Below are positions 33,278 through 45,551 of a stretch of DNA of 64,000 nucleotides, piece after piece. Source of the stretch: Saururus chinensis (Eukaryota; Streptophyta; Magnoliopsida; Piperales; Saururaceae); contig CP141142.1 in assembly GCA_035235625.1 (NCBI GenBank), positions 36,900,995-36,964,994 of the forward strand, in the 5' to 3' direction. The notes beneath the pieces were generated by a model, which was given only the letters and a program-made list of their open reading frames with translations, had not been told where the DNA came from and made no database searches. The first letter of the stretch is position 1; each line of letters begins with the position of its first letter. Position numbers and translations under genes: made by a program.

Positions 33278-35012
33278 TGTAACACCCTGACTTTTTAAGT
33301 TACTTTAAAGGTCAGAGTTCCACCAATTCGTAATAATAATAGATGAGCCAAGATCAACCGTGCACAGAAGTGTAACTATTTATTAATTTATGTAATTACA
33401 AAAAACTTTACAAAACAAGGCTTATCATGCCTTAGCAAAATCAAAGTCGTGTACATCCAAAATTAATACATAATAAAAGAACTTAGTAAAGTAAATTAAC
33501 AACATAGATCTTTCTACAAGCAATCTTGAATAACATCATTTTCTTCATTCAAACTTGCAGTGTCTATGAGTGGGTTAGTATAAATATACTCAGTAGATAG
33601 AGTTAAATTCTATTAGCATGCTAAAACATAAAGCATAAACATATATGCATAAAATATTCTCATAATAAAAAGTCAACTTAAATTAATATTATCGACTAAC
33701 AGAATCCAACACACTTCTTAAATAAAAATTCAGATAAAATCGTTCTTCACAGAATCTGGTAAACTCGGATAATTTGTTCGTAGCCAGAATCTGATAAATA
33801 ATTAAAAATCAGATAAATTATCATTCATAGAATGTCGCTAATATTGGAGCGACATACACTTGTGCTCGTGGGGCAACAGGATCATAATAAAGAGGATCTT
33901 CCCACAATATCCAACTTTATGGGCGCCCCATATGCCAAAATAGGCGGTACCTAGGAGTCATAACTCCGATAGTTTTGGGTTTTATACCAAATAGTTACCC
34001 TTCAAATCTGATCATAATTATTCGTAAATGTAATCCAAATACTAATAATATCATAAAGTACATATCACAATAAAATTCATCTTAGAGGTGTATGATACAC
34101 TATTATCTTAGTGTTTGCCTGACCTCTAATAAATATCATCATTTTTCAAAATAATATTTTATTTAAGAGATGAATAAATTATGAAATAGAATGCCTAGTC
34201 ATGGCACGAACTTAGAGGTTAAACCCACCTACCCTTTGTCCTTTAAATTGATTAGAGTAATGGCCAGTAGTTGGAGCCTTGTCTCGTTCACGGACTTGGG
34301 AGAGGCGGAAGAACCTCCCCCATCATGCCGGGATAGGATCTCTTTTCGGGTTCGAAAGCAGCAGACACAAAGTTTCCCCTTACTTTGGGATGATTTTTCT
34401 TTCCGGCTCGAAAACGGCGAACGTAAACTCTCCTTACGTTGGAACAAATTCTTCCTCCCGGGCCGAATGTGGCAGACCAAGCCTCCCCTTACCTTGGGTC
34501 GTTTCGACCCTCTCACAACGTCGAGCACCCTCAAATTAGGTAGAATAGGTTTTTGAACGGAAGATAATGGGCAAGAAACAACTTAGAAACGAGCATTTAT
34601 AGTTTAGAAACAGGCAGAGCTCAAAGGAGAAGAAGAGAGAAAATGTGGGACGAGTTGTAAGTCCTCCCCTCCCCTTCTATTTATAATAAAAGAATGCTGT
34701 CAAATGTGCATGGTTAAAAAAAATCGATTGCACCAGCGATGATGTACGCAACCGCGCGTGTCAGCATTGATGCACGACAGGCATGACCTGCGTTTGTGCA
34801 GGCCATAAGAGCGGGTCAGCTCTGCTTACGCCTTCAATGGCGTCAACAGTTTTTAAAATTTTTTTGTTTTAAATATAAAACGAAAATCAAAACTTTAAAT
34901 GGGCGTAACTCTTTACCCTGAATTTGGAATCAAGCGTTCTTTGTACCATTTGACTCGTATTGATGATCCCTTCTAAACAAGACACACAAGGGTACGTTTT
35001 CTTGCTAATTTT

Positions 35013-36804
35013 TGTGGCACCTCGTGTTTCAATTACGCTTAACCCAAGAGGGTTACGGGTAATTATATAATTTTAGTTTAATTTTAAGGAGTTTTAAGGG
35101 ATGAAATTCCAGTATTTACTTAGAGTTCGAAGAAACGAGCATAATGAATCAAAGAATACGCAAAAAGGAGGTCAGGAACGAAAGTTATGACCTCGGGAAG
35201 CATGCCACATGGGCAGGCCCCACTTTAAAATTGCGAGATAACCTACCCATGTGGGGTCTAGTTTCGAAGGGTTTGTCGATACGAGCCCATTGGTACCAAG
35301 AACATACAATTCAAACTTCGGGATAAGAAGTTATCACATTTTGAAGTTGAATTGTATTTGAATTAAATAATAATAAAATATTCAAGAAATGACATAATAG
35401 ATGACATCATCAAGCCGAGTCAAGCCAAGCTGACTCTTTCGCACGACGCACCGACGGATCACGGCCGTCTGCGCGACTCGGGGCTGTGCGCAGAGCCCTG
35501 GCACATGCGGCGCCAACCACTTCTTGTGGTTCAATAAAAATATGACACGTGGCATGCACAAATGCGCGCGTATCTTGATTCCATCGCACGCTCGCACCCC
35601 ATTCTCTTAGAAATAGTACTCATTTCCATTCATTCTTCCGGAAGAGTTTTTGGAGTCGTTCTGGGGCTGTTTTCTTCCGTTCAAAAGGCGTTCTTAATTA
35701 TTTCGAGGGTGTTCTACGCAATGGAAGCGTCCATTGCTCGAGTTAGCGACCCTTTATGAGGGAAGTGCCCCGGGTAAGGGGAGGTTTTGTCCGCTGCCTA
35801 CGGGCACATGAAGGGTAAAGTGTCTCTGGGTAAGGGGAGGTTCTGTCCGCCTCCTATGAGCACATGAAGGGTAAAGTGTCTCCAGGCAAGGAGAGGTTTT
35901 GTCCGTTGCCTACGGGCACGTGAAGGGTGAAGTGTCCCGGGTTAAGGGGAGGTTTTGTCCGTTGCCTACGGGCACAAAAAGATAAAAGTATTCCGGAGTT
36001 AGAGGAGGTTATGCCCGCCATCTCTGGACCTGAAAGGGATGACGCCCTGAGGAAACAAGCAACTCCGAACGTCGCCACTTCCGAAATTGCAGGGGAGTAC
36101 GCTTTTTTTGCCTTCTAATTTAATATGATTTATATGCATGCACATCTTAATTAGTAATATACTAACTAAGATATATTTTTTGCTATGATCCGATATATGT
36201 TAATATGTTCCTATTCAATCTACTTTGATATATTCTATTGTGATCCGAATTACTCTGAAATGCTTTATTGTGATTTGACATACTCCGATCTGATCTGATA
36301 TGATTGGTATGGTCTGATGAAATCTAATACGATCTAATAGGATTTGATATGATCTAACATGCCCTGTTGTATGTTCTGCTTTGCTCTATGATAGAGTGGG
36401 ATGTGTGATTTTGTTAATGTTCTGCTCACCTATATGAGATGTGTATTTCATTGATTTATTGGCTTTCGTCTGATTCTGAATGAATTATTCGGATATAAAG
36501 TATACGTATTTTATTGTATATAATTTTGTGATGTCTAATGAATGTATTAGCTGTTAGGCAAAACTACGTTTGGATCCAATCATATTGGAAATACCTTAGA
36601 GATGGTATCTAATATGTACATATGCAACCAACGGCAAGTCACCGTTGGCCCGATCCAAATTCGTTATAAAATTAGGTTTGTTTTGATCTACACACCACAG
36701 GATGTTAAAGCTCTATAGTGTGTAGAAGTACATCATGACTCTCGCACTCAGAGTCCCGGTCTAACCTCCAGTCCCGGTCTAGTTTTTCAGGGTGGGGTGT
36801 TACA
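35013..36804 (+). mobile_element. Solo LTR 'C' nested in LTR B, opposite sense
   Basis: Starts TGTGGCACCTCG and ends GGGGTGTTACA, and splits LTR B: the B sequence before it (ACACAAGGGTACGTTTTC) and after it (AATTGAAAGTGGGCCCC, then CTTGGGCTCG) is contiguous in LTR A. The flanks share AATT, but the exact 5-bp duplication is not clean. Reverse complemented, it carries the same CCTCCCCTTACCC units and ACACCCTCGAAATAATTAAG then TTTTGAACGGAAGAAAA as A and B, so it is a diverged relative in the other orientation. It holds a 56-bp minisatellite. Similar GATCTGATATGATT-type degenerate repeats lie at 36190-36370. Confidence 0.7.
35772..35995 (+). repeat. 56-bp minisatellite in LTR C
   Basis: Four tandem units starting at 35772, 35828, 35884 and about 35939, with the core GGGTAAGGGGAGGTTTTGTC and then GCCTACGGGCAC. 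It is an expansion of the CCTCCCCTTACC unit present in shorter form on the other strand in LTRs A and B. Confidence 0.9.
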
Positions 36805-37048
36805 AATTGAAAGTGGGCCCCGGCCACCTAACGCTTCAAGGCCATAGCCTACTATACCAGTGTTTGTTTGATACGCTCTTGGGCTCGATAAGTTCATCTC
36901 TATGAGCACTATCAAATATCTTAAGGCTCATTCGAACGAATCAAGCTCAAAATGGTCCGATTTTATGAAAAACCATTATTGGGCCCTTAAACTAGCTAAT
37001 GTGCCCAAACATTTAAATTTCAAAACTTTGAAATTCTGGGGAGTTACA

Positions 37049-37722
37049 CTACGACAGTGGAGAAAAATTACAAGATAGAGAGGAGAAATAAAACCATTTT
37101 TTGCAGACGAAACACAGCAATCAGGCAAAGGAGGTGGAACTGGCCTGGAGGGGGTGGCTCCCTATAGTTGCCAAACCGAGGTAGGCTGGACTAGGTCCTA
37201 GCGGCCACATCTAGCCACTGGCGGTGGTAGTGGAAGAAGAAACGGAGAAGGGGGTAGAACTCAGTTTTGCAAACAACGAAGCAATGGAGTGGAGGGGAGG
37301 CCAAGAGGGCCCAGGAGGGATGGCCTCCTGCCGTTGCTAGACCGAGGCCGGCCGGCTGGTGGCATTACCTCCGGCTTTGCCAAAAAGAGAGAAAGAGAGA
37401 GTGAAGAATAGAGGGGGTTCTGAGAGGATCTAGAATGGGCTTGCCCGATCCCGATCCCGATCCTTTTTATTATTTTATTATTTGTTCTTTCTCTCTCTCT
37501 CATTTTCTTTATTTTCCCGATTCGTTTTTCCTTTTTGCGTGCCAAAAGTTTATGTGGCACATCGAGGCATGTGACTAAGTCCTACACTCAACTCTACATG
37601 TGTGAATACAAGGTGGAATACAAAAAATCAAATATGCCAAAATGTCACATTTTTTTGCAAAAAATGATCAAAAAAATAGTAGAAAGGTAGTAATAAATCA
37701 TAGAAAAATCAAGGACAGTACA
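37049..37722 (-). mobile_element. Family E, copy 3, right part (LTR 5' end)
   Basis: Matches the right ends of copies 1 and 4: CCGAGGTAGGCTGGAC (37184), GACTAAGTCCTACACTCAAC (37573), ATGCCAAAATGTCACATTTT (37635) and the edge AATCAAGGACAGTACA at 37722, which on the minus strand is the LTR start TGTACTGTCCTTG. It contains a CCCGATCCCGATCCCGATCC triplet repeat (37445-37463), also seen once in copy 4 (GATCCCGATCC at 45196). Confidence 0.65.
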
Positions 37723-40509
37723 ATATACATCCCAAATAGTCTATTATTTGCGACGTATACAATTATATGTTGCAAACAATAACATTTTTTATTATCTAAA
37801 TTTCATATTTATTTTTAAATATATAATAATAAAAAAATAAATTAATTTCCCCTACTTTCCCCCCTGTCCTCCTCCTCCTGCCACTAGTGTCCGATGCCCC
37901 TCCCACTCCCCCTCGGTCCCTACCTTCCCCCCTCCCTTGTTGCTAGCTAGAGGAGGGGTTTCTGGGTAGCAAACTTCTTTTGCCAGAGGCTAGCACCCTC
38001 CCCATGTTTTTTTATTAATTTAAAGTTTATTTAAAAAAATATAAGGGAGTGGGGGAGTGGGTTGGGCCCCCCTTCACTCCCATCGGGTCAGGCCCATCCA
38101 GCCTGCCCCATGAGGTGGGACCAACGGGCTAGGGCCCATGACCACCTCTACTTCCCCTTGGTCCCACTGGAGTGTGAAAAAAAATTAATTTCTTCATTCA
38201 CATGTGAGTGTGTTTGGTCTCATGCACGTCAGGGGATTTGCATAAAATATAATAATCTAATTTATAATTATTTGCAATGTATGTGTATATACGTCGCAAA
38301 TAACATGCTTATTTGCATCGTTTAAATTTAAAAGCGGTATAACCATATACATCCCAAATACACTGATTATTTGCAACGTATAATCCTATATGTCGTAAAT
38401 AATATTATTTTTATTTTTAAATATATAAATATGTAATAAATTAGTACAAAAAAATTAAATTAATTTTTCCTACTTTCCCCCTCTCCTCCTCTCGCTAGAG
38501 TTTGGTGCCCCTCCCAGTCCCCCTAGGTCCCTCTACCTTCCTCCCCTCCCTGTTGTTGGCCGGAGGAAGCAGACAGGAGAGGCTCGCCAAACTCCTCCTG
38601 TCGAAGTCCGATGCTACTCCCCCAGTCTCTCCCTACCCTTCTAGTTTTGCTGGAGTACGAAAAAAATAAATATTTATTCAGTCATGTGTGAGTGAGACTA
38701 GCCTCATGTGAGTCAATGTGAGCTCCGACCTGTGGACTGTAAAATTTTGAGCCAAATAAATATATATTAAATAATATATTATTTGATTTACATAAAATAT
38801 AATAATATAATTTTTAATTTGTTGTGCTTGCTATATATATTGTATGCATACATTAAATAATATACTATTAAATATATATATAATATAATATAATACATAG
38901 ATCAAATTTATCATTATATGTGGAGTAAGATGATGTTTGTGGAAGTAGGTGAGCAAGTTGAGGCTAGAGTTATCAATCATACGAAATAGTCTCAATTTAA
39001 CGATTAGAATTTGAGGTCAGACAAAATGGTGAATGAGACAATGCTTAAAAAGGCTTTAAATAAGAGTGGAACACCATATTCACAAGCATTATTCCAATCA
39101 AGTGAACTATTAAATGACTTTGATAAAACTTTTGCTATAGAAATGGGCAAGCCTAAACAAAAGCCTGTGGAGCTTTGTATGCAAATTCAGCTAAGAGCAT
39201 CAAGGGAGGCTTTGTTACCACAATTGGAAGCTAAACGTCAAGGCTTAACTAGTAGCCAAGTTAGTGAGAAAATGCATGTACGAGCTGCAGACAATTGTAA
39301 ATTGCTAAAATTAAAATTGAAGTTCAAATCATCAATGGAAATGTTTGATGATGATATCATAACTCTAAATATAAAAGTTGCATCTTTGCAAAAAATTAAA
39401 TTAATATATTCAGTTTTGTTTGTGTGAGATGGGGTAACATGAGCCCTAGCCATGCAGAACATAGATTTCGATTTGACAATGCACATAACTCAGGGGCCAA
39501 GCAGGTTGCATGCCCCCTTGCATTGTCGGATCTCAATCTAACAGTTGTCAAAGCCTAGGCTCACATATAAAGGACTAAAAAAATTATTTTAAATGTTTTA
39601 CCCGCTATATATATTATATTTATATATTAAATAATATATAATAATATGTCGCAAAAAAGGTTATATATTTGCAACGTTTATAATAAGTGTCACGAATATA
39701 TTATATTATTTACGACATTTAGAATAAAACGCCGCAATTACTTTACTATTTGTGATGCTTTAAATAAGCATCATAAATAGTCCTAAGTGAAAAAAAAGGC
39801 AAAATTTCACCCACATCCTTTATTCCCCCACTCCCCCTACTGCTTGTTGTGCCTTCGCGCCCTTCCACCAAACACCGCCCTTCCGCCCCACCATCCCCTC
39901 CTCCCCCCTCTCCCCAACTCACCTACTGCTGGCTGGAGGAGGAGGAGGGACTCAGTCCGGTGCCCCTCCCCCCCTCTCCGCTCCCCCCTCCTCTCCCATG
40001 CTTTCCCCCCTTTCCCCTGCTGCTGGACGGAGAAAGAGGTGAGGAGGGGTGCTGGAGTTTGACGCTCCTCCCCCTCTCCCCCTTGGTTACTCCCCCTTTC
40101 CCCTGTCCCGCTAGATAGTTTTTTTTTAATTATTAGTGAAACTTTTTAAAGCACCACTAATAAGGTGATTTTTTAAATTAAATGTTAATTAGCAACACTT
40201 TTGAAAGTGTTACTAATATTATAGAATTAGTGACATATAAAAATGTTTACTAAAATAATCAATATTAGTGACGTTTTACGAAAAAATGTCGCTAAATACT
40301 ATACATTTTGCAAAGTTTAATTTCTATTTGTGATGTAAATTTAAAACATCATTAGTAATGATTTGCGATGGAAATAAAAAAACATCGCAAATGAGTATTT
40401 GCAATACAAAAAAAAATGTCGCTAATAACTATTATTAGTGATGCTTTGAATATGCGTTGCAAGTGACCAGTTGTGATTGGACTTTTTTTTAGCTTTTTGC
40501 AATGTTTTT
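37723..40509. mobile_element. CACTA-type element, left portion
   Basis: Dense in the short inverted motifs typical of CACTA subterminal regions, such as TATTTGCGACGTATAC, ATTAGTGACGTTTTACG with AAAATGTCGCTAA, and TTTGTGATGCTTTAAATAAG with GCATCATAAATAG. It continues after the inserted LTR at 45482. It contains two similar blocks about 622 bp apart (CATCCCAAATA at about 37728 and 38350), each followed by a CT-rich TTTCCCC..CTCCTCC..GCCCCTCCCA stretch, with a third CT-rich stretch at 39820-40110. The left terminus is not visible; it is probably truncated by E copy 3. Transposase is missing or unrecognisable. Confidence 0.6.
39011..39427 (+). CDS. Unrecognised 138-codon frame inside the CACTA element
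   Basis: An open frame of 138 codons with lysine-rich, helical-looking sequence (LLPQLEAKRQGLTSSQVSEK) and no domain I recognise. Its place in a CACTA element suggests a fragment of an element-encoded protein, perhaps a former exon, but neither a TNPD/TNPA motif nor a start context supports this strongly. It may be chance. Confidence 0.2.
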   Translation: MRSDKMVNETMLKKALNKSGTPYSQALFQSSELLNDFDKTFAIEMGKPKQKPVELCMQIQLRASREALLPQLEAKRQGLTSSQVSEKMHVRAADNCKLLKLKLKFKSSMEMFDDDIITLNIKVASLQKIKLIYSVLFV

Positions 40510-41022
40510 TGTAACGCTCGAGGATTTTCTCACATTTTCCTTAAAATTCACGGAAAATTTTTGCAATATAACGTCTGTAAATCGGAGGAAAAATGATAAA
40601 ATCAAAACCTGATAAAACAGTTTATAATTTAAAACACTAAACATCCATTTTCCATCTAAATATTTTTATCATACGGTCAAACATCGTACGGCCAAAGCAA
40701 ATATCATTAGGCGCTACTCGAAAACACACGTACGAATAAATTGCTATGATCATAGACTTTAAATACAAATCCCTCCCAGGCATCCCTGAGTGCAAGTCCC
40801 ATAACAGTCCACCGACTAATCCAAATGAAAGTCCAGAATAAACATCTTAACGTCTCGTCTCACCCAATACAGGAGATCGTGGCACAAAATTACTCGCAGT
40901 GAGTCAAGCATATACCTGAGTCAACGGGAATCAATCCACCGCTGAAATGAGCATCCATCTCCAGGAGCTCTCCGCACAACTTGCAAAACCTCCCGTACAA
41001 CGGGGCTAAAAAGTAGGGTAAT

Positions 41023-41038
41023 GAGTATTTTCATACTC
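41023..41038. repeat. Conserved LTR hairpin (E copy 4)
   Basis: GAGTAT-TTTC-ATACTC followed by AGTAGGAAAATACCC; the second half forms an additional GTATTTTC/GAAAATAC pairing with the first. Confidence 0.85.
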
Positions 41039-42799
41039 AGTAGGAAAATACCCAGTAGGGGAAACCAACACAGTGAACTCACTAAGTTCATAAATACATG
41101 CGTTCATGCAACTCAAACATGAAGCAGATAAGCATATCAATATCATGCTCATACGCATACAAACATACCAAATGCACCAACATGCCAAAGTCATACCAAA
41201 GGCACCATCATGCCAAAGACATACTATCAAATCAAACTTACACAAACACCCTTATCCAGGGTCTTACAAACTTACTCGTACCACCATACGCTTACTCATA
41301 CAACATACGCATACTTGCACGACCTTACTCGTACAATCATATGCTTACTCATACAGCTTATACATAATCACACTTACTGTCTTACCCAGAAACATACTCT
41401 CACAAACGTACTCATACACATACACTTACAGTCGTGCTCATACTCATACGCTTACAGTCCTACTCATACACATACTCATACAGTCTTGCTCATACACATA
41501 CTCTTACAGTCCTGCTCATACACATACACTTACAGTCGTACTCATAATCATACACATACTATCGACCATTGAAGCTCATTACAACTAATAAGCTCCAACG
41601 TCGAAATGGAAAAGAATACCACTGGGGCATCACCTTAACCTCCGGGGAGTGACTAGACGCCATGGACTTTTCCGAAGGTAAGGCACACCAATGCTCATGG
41701 GGCACTGGATCAAACAGGTAAGAGTAGATCCATGATACTACTTACCTGAGCGTGCAAACATAAACACCCACACATAAGGGGTCATACAGTTGCCCACCAT
41801 AATGGGTCTTATAGTGCCAGAGAATTGCCCACCATAATGGGTCTTATAGTGCCAATGCCACTCTTGGGCAGAAATCATACAGTGCCACTTGGGCAGAAAC
41901 ATACAGTGCCACTCTTGGGCGGAAACATACATCGCTCTCAACAGAGCATCAAACGTCTGGGCTTAATACAGCACGCAGACCAAATCAGAAACATACGTCG
42001 CTCTCAGCAGAGCATCAGACGTCTGGTGCTCTATACAGCACACAGACAACATCCCGCAGGATAAACACCATGGCAAGACATGAGAAATGTTCGGCTGACT
42101 CATTAGCGGCCAGCTCAAACACAGAACTTAATCCGTCGAACCCTCAAGTCTCAAACTCACAACGCTATCATTAGTTGTGCTTATAATTCAAGTTTGAATT
42201 AAGTAAATTATGCGGTACAATTATGCCACACAAACTCACAGTCCTCGACTGATCAAACCGAAGCTGAGCCTGATCGAAACCTTAGTTCGTCAAGGCAACA
42301 GACTTCACTCAACCCATCCACATCATGGACAAAACTCATCGTACATCAAACCCTTACAGTCTTACATACTTCGCCATCCATCTTATGGCCAAATCATCTT
42401 ACACTGACGTCCTCAAATGAAGCTCCTCAGAACCAACCCAGTTGTCGCCCTCTTACTTATATCTCACTTGTTATACTTACTTTTCACTTCATAATCTGTA
42501 CATTAGGTTTGTACAATTATGCACACTCTTACTGTCTGACAAATACCCATATCCTCTGTCATCTGTCATACACTTACACATCCATATCCAAATCCAGACA
42601 AAACCTCTGTCATCTGTCATACGCTTACACATCCATATCCAATCCATACCAAACACTGTCACTTCATACCATCCATAGCCATACCTCTGCCCACAAGCGC
42701 ATACACACATCCATAGCATAGTCAAATAGTCATCATACATACGTATGTCTATCACACATACATATAACATACACATACAGTCATACATACGAAGCTTAC

Positions 42800-43115
42800 A
42801 ACCATGCTCACTAGCCATCACTAGTGCATACATACATATTTATACATACTTCAAACATACACGCTAGCCATCACTAGCACATGTATACATATGTCAAACA
42901 TACACGCTAGCCATCACTAGCACATGCATAATCCATGCATACTTTAAACATACACGCTAGCTATCACTAGCACATGCATACATACGTTAACATACACGCT
43001 AGCCATCACTAGCACATGCATACATACGTTAACATATACGCTAACCATCACTAGCACATACTCAATCAGCATACGAAACTTACCAACAAACATGCTAGTC
43101 ATCACTAGCACATAG
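42800..43115. repeat. Diverged GCTAG hairpin array (E copy 4)
   Basis: At least seven occurrences of GCTAGCCATCACTAGC or one-base variants, spaced about 35-50 bp, with linkers of the ATGCATACATACGTTAACAT type rather than the 38-bp linker of copy 1. Confidence 0.85.
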
Positions 43116-45481
43116 TTACATCCAACGTACTTACATCCAACATGCATGTCATATACATTTCAACATACTATATCATCATGCTTACATGTACATCATGCAA
43201 TCGGATCGTTACTTAACATCCAAAGCATGGAATCATACAATTCTAGCATGCTGCTACATAGTCAAAGCATGCTATCATGAAATTACGAGTTCAAAGCTCC
43301 CCTACCTCGTAATCATGACGTTCAATGGCGAGCACACGACGGTGGCGGCATCGGCGGCGGAGTTGGCGGTCAAAATCGTTGCCTGGATGAGAGAGCTGTT
43401 GTCCCGAGGATTTTAGGAAGTGTCGAAACTATCACGGCCAAATAGGGTGTCAGAAATCAATGCGGTAAAACCCGCGATCCACAGTGGTACACTAGGGCGG
43501 CTGGGAGAAATATCATGCCAACATAAGTGGAGGTGCGACCATAGGTCGATGGTGTACTCACTGAAGATCGGCTGGTGGCTAATACGTACTCAGCCGGCCA
43601 CAAGACGTCGAAATCGGCCGTGGACAGCACCCAACGGCGACGATTTCGGATCAACATGGGCCCACATAAGGGCGGAGAGCATGGGGCAACGCTCGAGAAC
43701 AAAGGAGAGGTGGTGGAGGGCTATGTGCCTACTCCACTCGGTGGCAAAGCCATCTGATGGTCAGGCGGCACAAATGCGGCGCCTAAACCCAGAAGTACAC
43801 GCGTGGCCACATGCACACGCGACCCAAAAGGGCGGGGGAGAGGGCTGAACGGAGATGACCCAAGGCCCACAAAAGCCAACAGGGCTAAGGCCCTAGCGGT
43901 GGCCAATCTAAGCGGCGACATCGCCGATTGCCACACACAACCAAAACTAATGGTGCGGGTAGCTGTGCATCTCACACGACAGAGAGCAAGGGGAGGGTTC
44001 AGGTCGAGCAAAGGCCACGAGGCTGTCACTAGCCAAGGCCTGTGCAGGTGGACTCGTCCACCTTCTGTCAAGGTAAGACATACAAACTCTTGCCAGAGGC
44101 CATCCGGTACTGACGGCGTAAAATGGGCAAGAGGGGTCAACGGGCAAATATGCCGGTAAGATGGAACTAGTTGTGGCTACGGGCCACAAGGAAAGGCACA
44201 GGCCAGAGGCAATCAAACCGTGCGAGGTGGGACCGTCTCTAGTCATTACTAGACTGAGGCGGAATCCTCGGTAGCCATTTGGCCACTACCGGCCAATGCC
44301 GATGGCGTCAAAAGCCAACACAGAGGGGCTGACCAGGGAAAACCCATAAGGGTGGAGTGGCCATGGGGACGGAGGCTGAATCGGTCCAGGTGGGTGGGGC
44401 CGTCCCTGGGCCATCGCCAGGCCGGGGCAGAGCCCACGGTGGTCAAGTCACCCTCACCCGCCAACGATGGCGGTGCCAACTCACTGGAAAATCCACCCAC
44501 AGTACCGTGCAAATCAGACTGGGCAGAGCAGAGGGTGGCAGAGGGGATGGAACCGGGCTGGGTAGGGTGGTCCACTGCCTTCGCCGGAGCAAGGCAAGGT
44601 TGGAGGAAGGTCGAATCGGCCACAAATCACCACTGGCGGCCACTGTTTACCCAAAATAGTGCGTCGGCGGAATAGGGTAGAGAGGGGGAAATAGGATGGG
44701 GCGGCGGTGCAGAGGCCCACCAGGTTGGGAGGGATGGCCTCCCGCCGTCGCCGGCCCAGGGCGGAGCCGTGGCCCGCCGGTCGGGCCTTGGCGGCCCACG
44801 ACGGCGGCGGTGGTACACAAGACAGTGAGAAAGGGAGAGAAAACTCACCAGAGGAAAACAAACTTAGGGGCCTGCGGGACTGGCTAGGGTGGCGGCCCTG
44901 CCGTCGCCGGCCTGAGGCTGGTCGGACGGAGGCCGGGCAGAGCCCACCGGCCACCGCCGGCACTGGCCAAGTCACGAGACAGAGGGAGAGGCGGAATCGG
45001 GGAAAACAGGGGAGAGGCGGGTCGGAGCGGCCGTCGGGCCGGGACGGCGGCCCCCTGCCGTCGCACCACCGGGGCGGAGCCGGTGGCAGCGGTCCTGTGG
45101 CCCACCGGCGGCCAGCGGCGGCCAGGCACAGGAAATAGACGCAAAGGGGGGGGCGCACTGTTCACCATCCAGGACGTTCTGGATCGGGGTCGTCAGATCC
45201 CGATCCTATTTTTCTTTTTATTTTTATTTTTATTTTTTTTCCAAACGTATCCTCAACGCGCGTTAACTCATTGGTTACGCATCGAACCTCTAAAATTCGC
45301 GCCGAAAACGCGCAGCGAGGCCCGCGGCCTGCGACTAAGCCCCACACCCAACTCTACGGGTATAAATACAGGAAAAATATACAATTACACATACGCTGAA
45401 ACGTTACATTTTCCCGTCGAAAATGACCAAAAAAATAGCAAAAAAATCACAGAAAATAGTAAAAAAATCAGGGACCTTACA

Positions 45482-45551
45482 CTTTTAAAGTATCATTAAT
45501 ATGTATTAATGACGCTTAAAAGTATCATTAATAATTTTTGTTGTTGTAGTA
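45482..45551. mobile_element. CACTA-type element, right terminus
   Basis: After the solo LTR, CACTA-type subterminal sequence resumes (AAAGTATCATTAATATG, ATTAATGACGCTTAAAAG). It ends in TTTTTGTTGTTGTAGTA, which reads TACTACAACAACAAAAA on the other strand: the CACTA terminus CACTACAA with the first base changed. Confidence 0.65.

Larger units (their letters stand above)
33278..37048 (-). mobile_element. Solo LTR 'B' interrupted by LTR C
   Basis: Ends TGTAACACCCTGAC (33278) and GGGGAGTTACA (37048), flanked by near-matching 5-mers CTATG (33273-33277) and CTACG (37049-37053), a target duplication with one change. No primer site follows the sense end, so it is a solo LTR. Without the nested element it is about 2.0 kb. 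It matches LTR A in order: AGTAT-AAAT-ATACT hairpin (33577-33590), GCTCGTGGGGCAACAGGATC (33863), CCTCCCCTTACCTTGGG (34483), CACCCTCAAATTAGGTAGAA (34528) with TTTTTGAACGGAAGA, CACACAAGGGTACG (34984) and, beyond C, CTCTTGGGCTCGATAAG (36877). A reverse-strand TATAAATAG (near 34685) is a likely promoter. Confidence 0.75.
40510..45481 (-). mobile_element. Family E, copy 4: full-length solo LTR (4972 bp)
   Basis: The most complete copy. Ends TGTAACGCTCGAGG (40510) and GGGACCTTACA (45481), inserted in the CACTA element, with TTTTT before and CTTTT after as a likely 5-bp target duplication. The sense strand is minus, from comparison with copy 1. Same module order as copy 1, including the perfect hairpin at 41023-41038, TGCTCATGGGGCACTGGATC (41692) and a GCTAG hairpin array. 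The part 43300-45170 is GC-rich (over 60 percent by eye) and gives several long frames on both strands with no conserved domain. A near 5-kb LTR is long for plant gypsy elements. Confidence 0.78.

Noticed and set aside
37261..37560. 99-codon minus-strand frame
   Set aside because: Lies in the LTR 5' end of E copy 3 and includes a CCCGATCCCGAT repeat; no protein family seen.
43803..45168. Several long frames (up to 214 codons) on both strands
   Set aside because: GC-rich LTR sequence lacks stop codons by composition; frames overlap on both strands, have no domain and are not preserved in E copies 1 or 5b.
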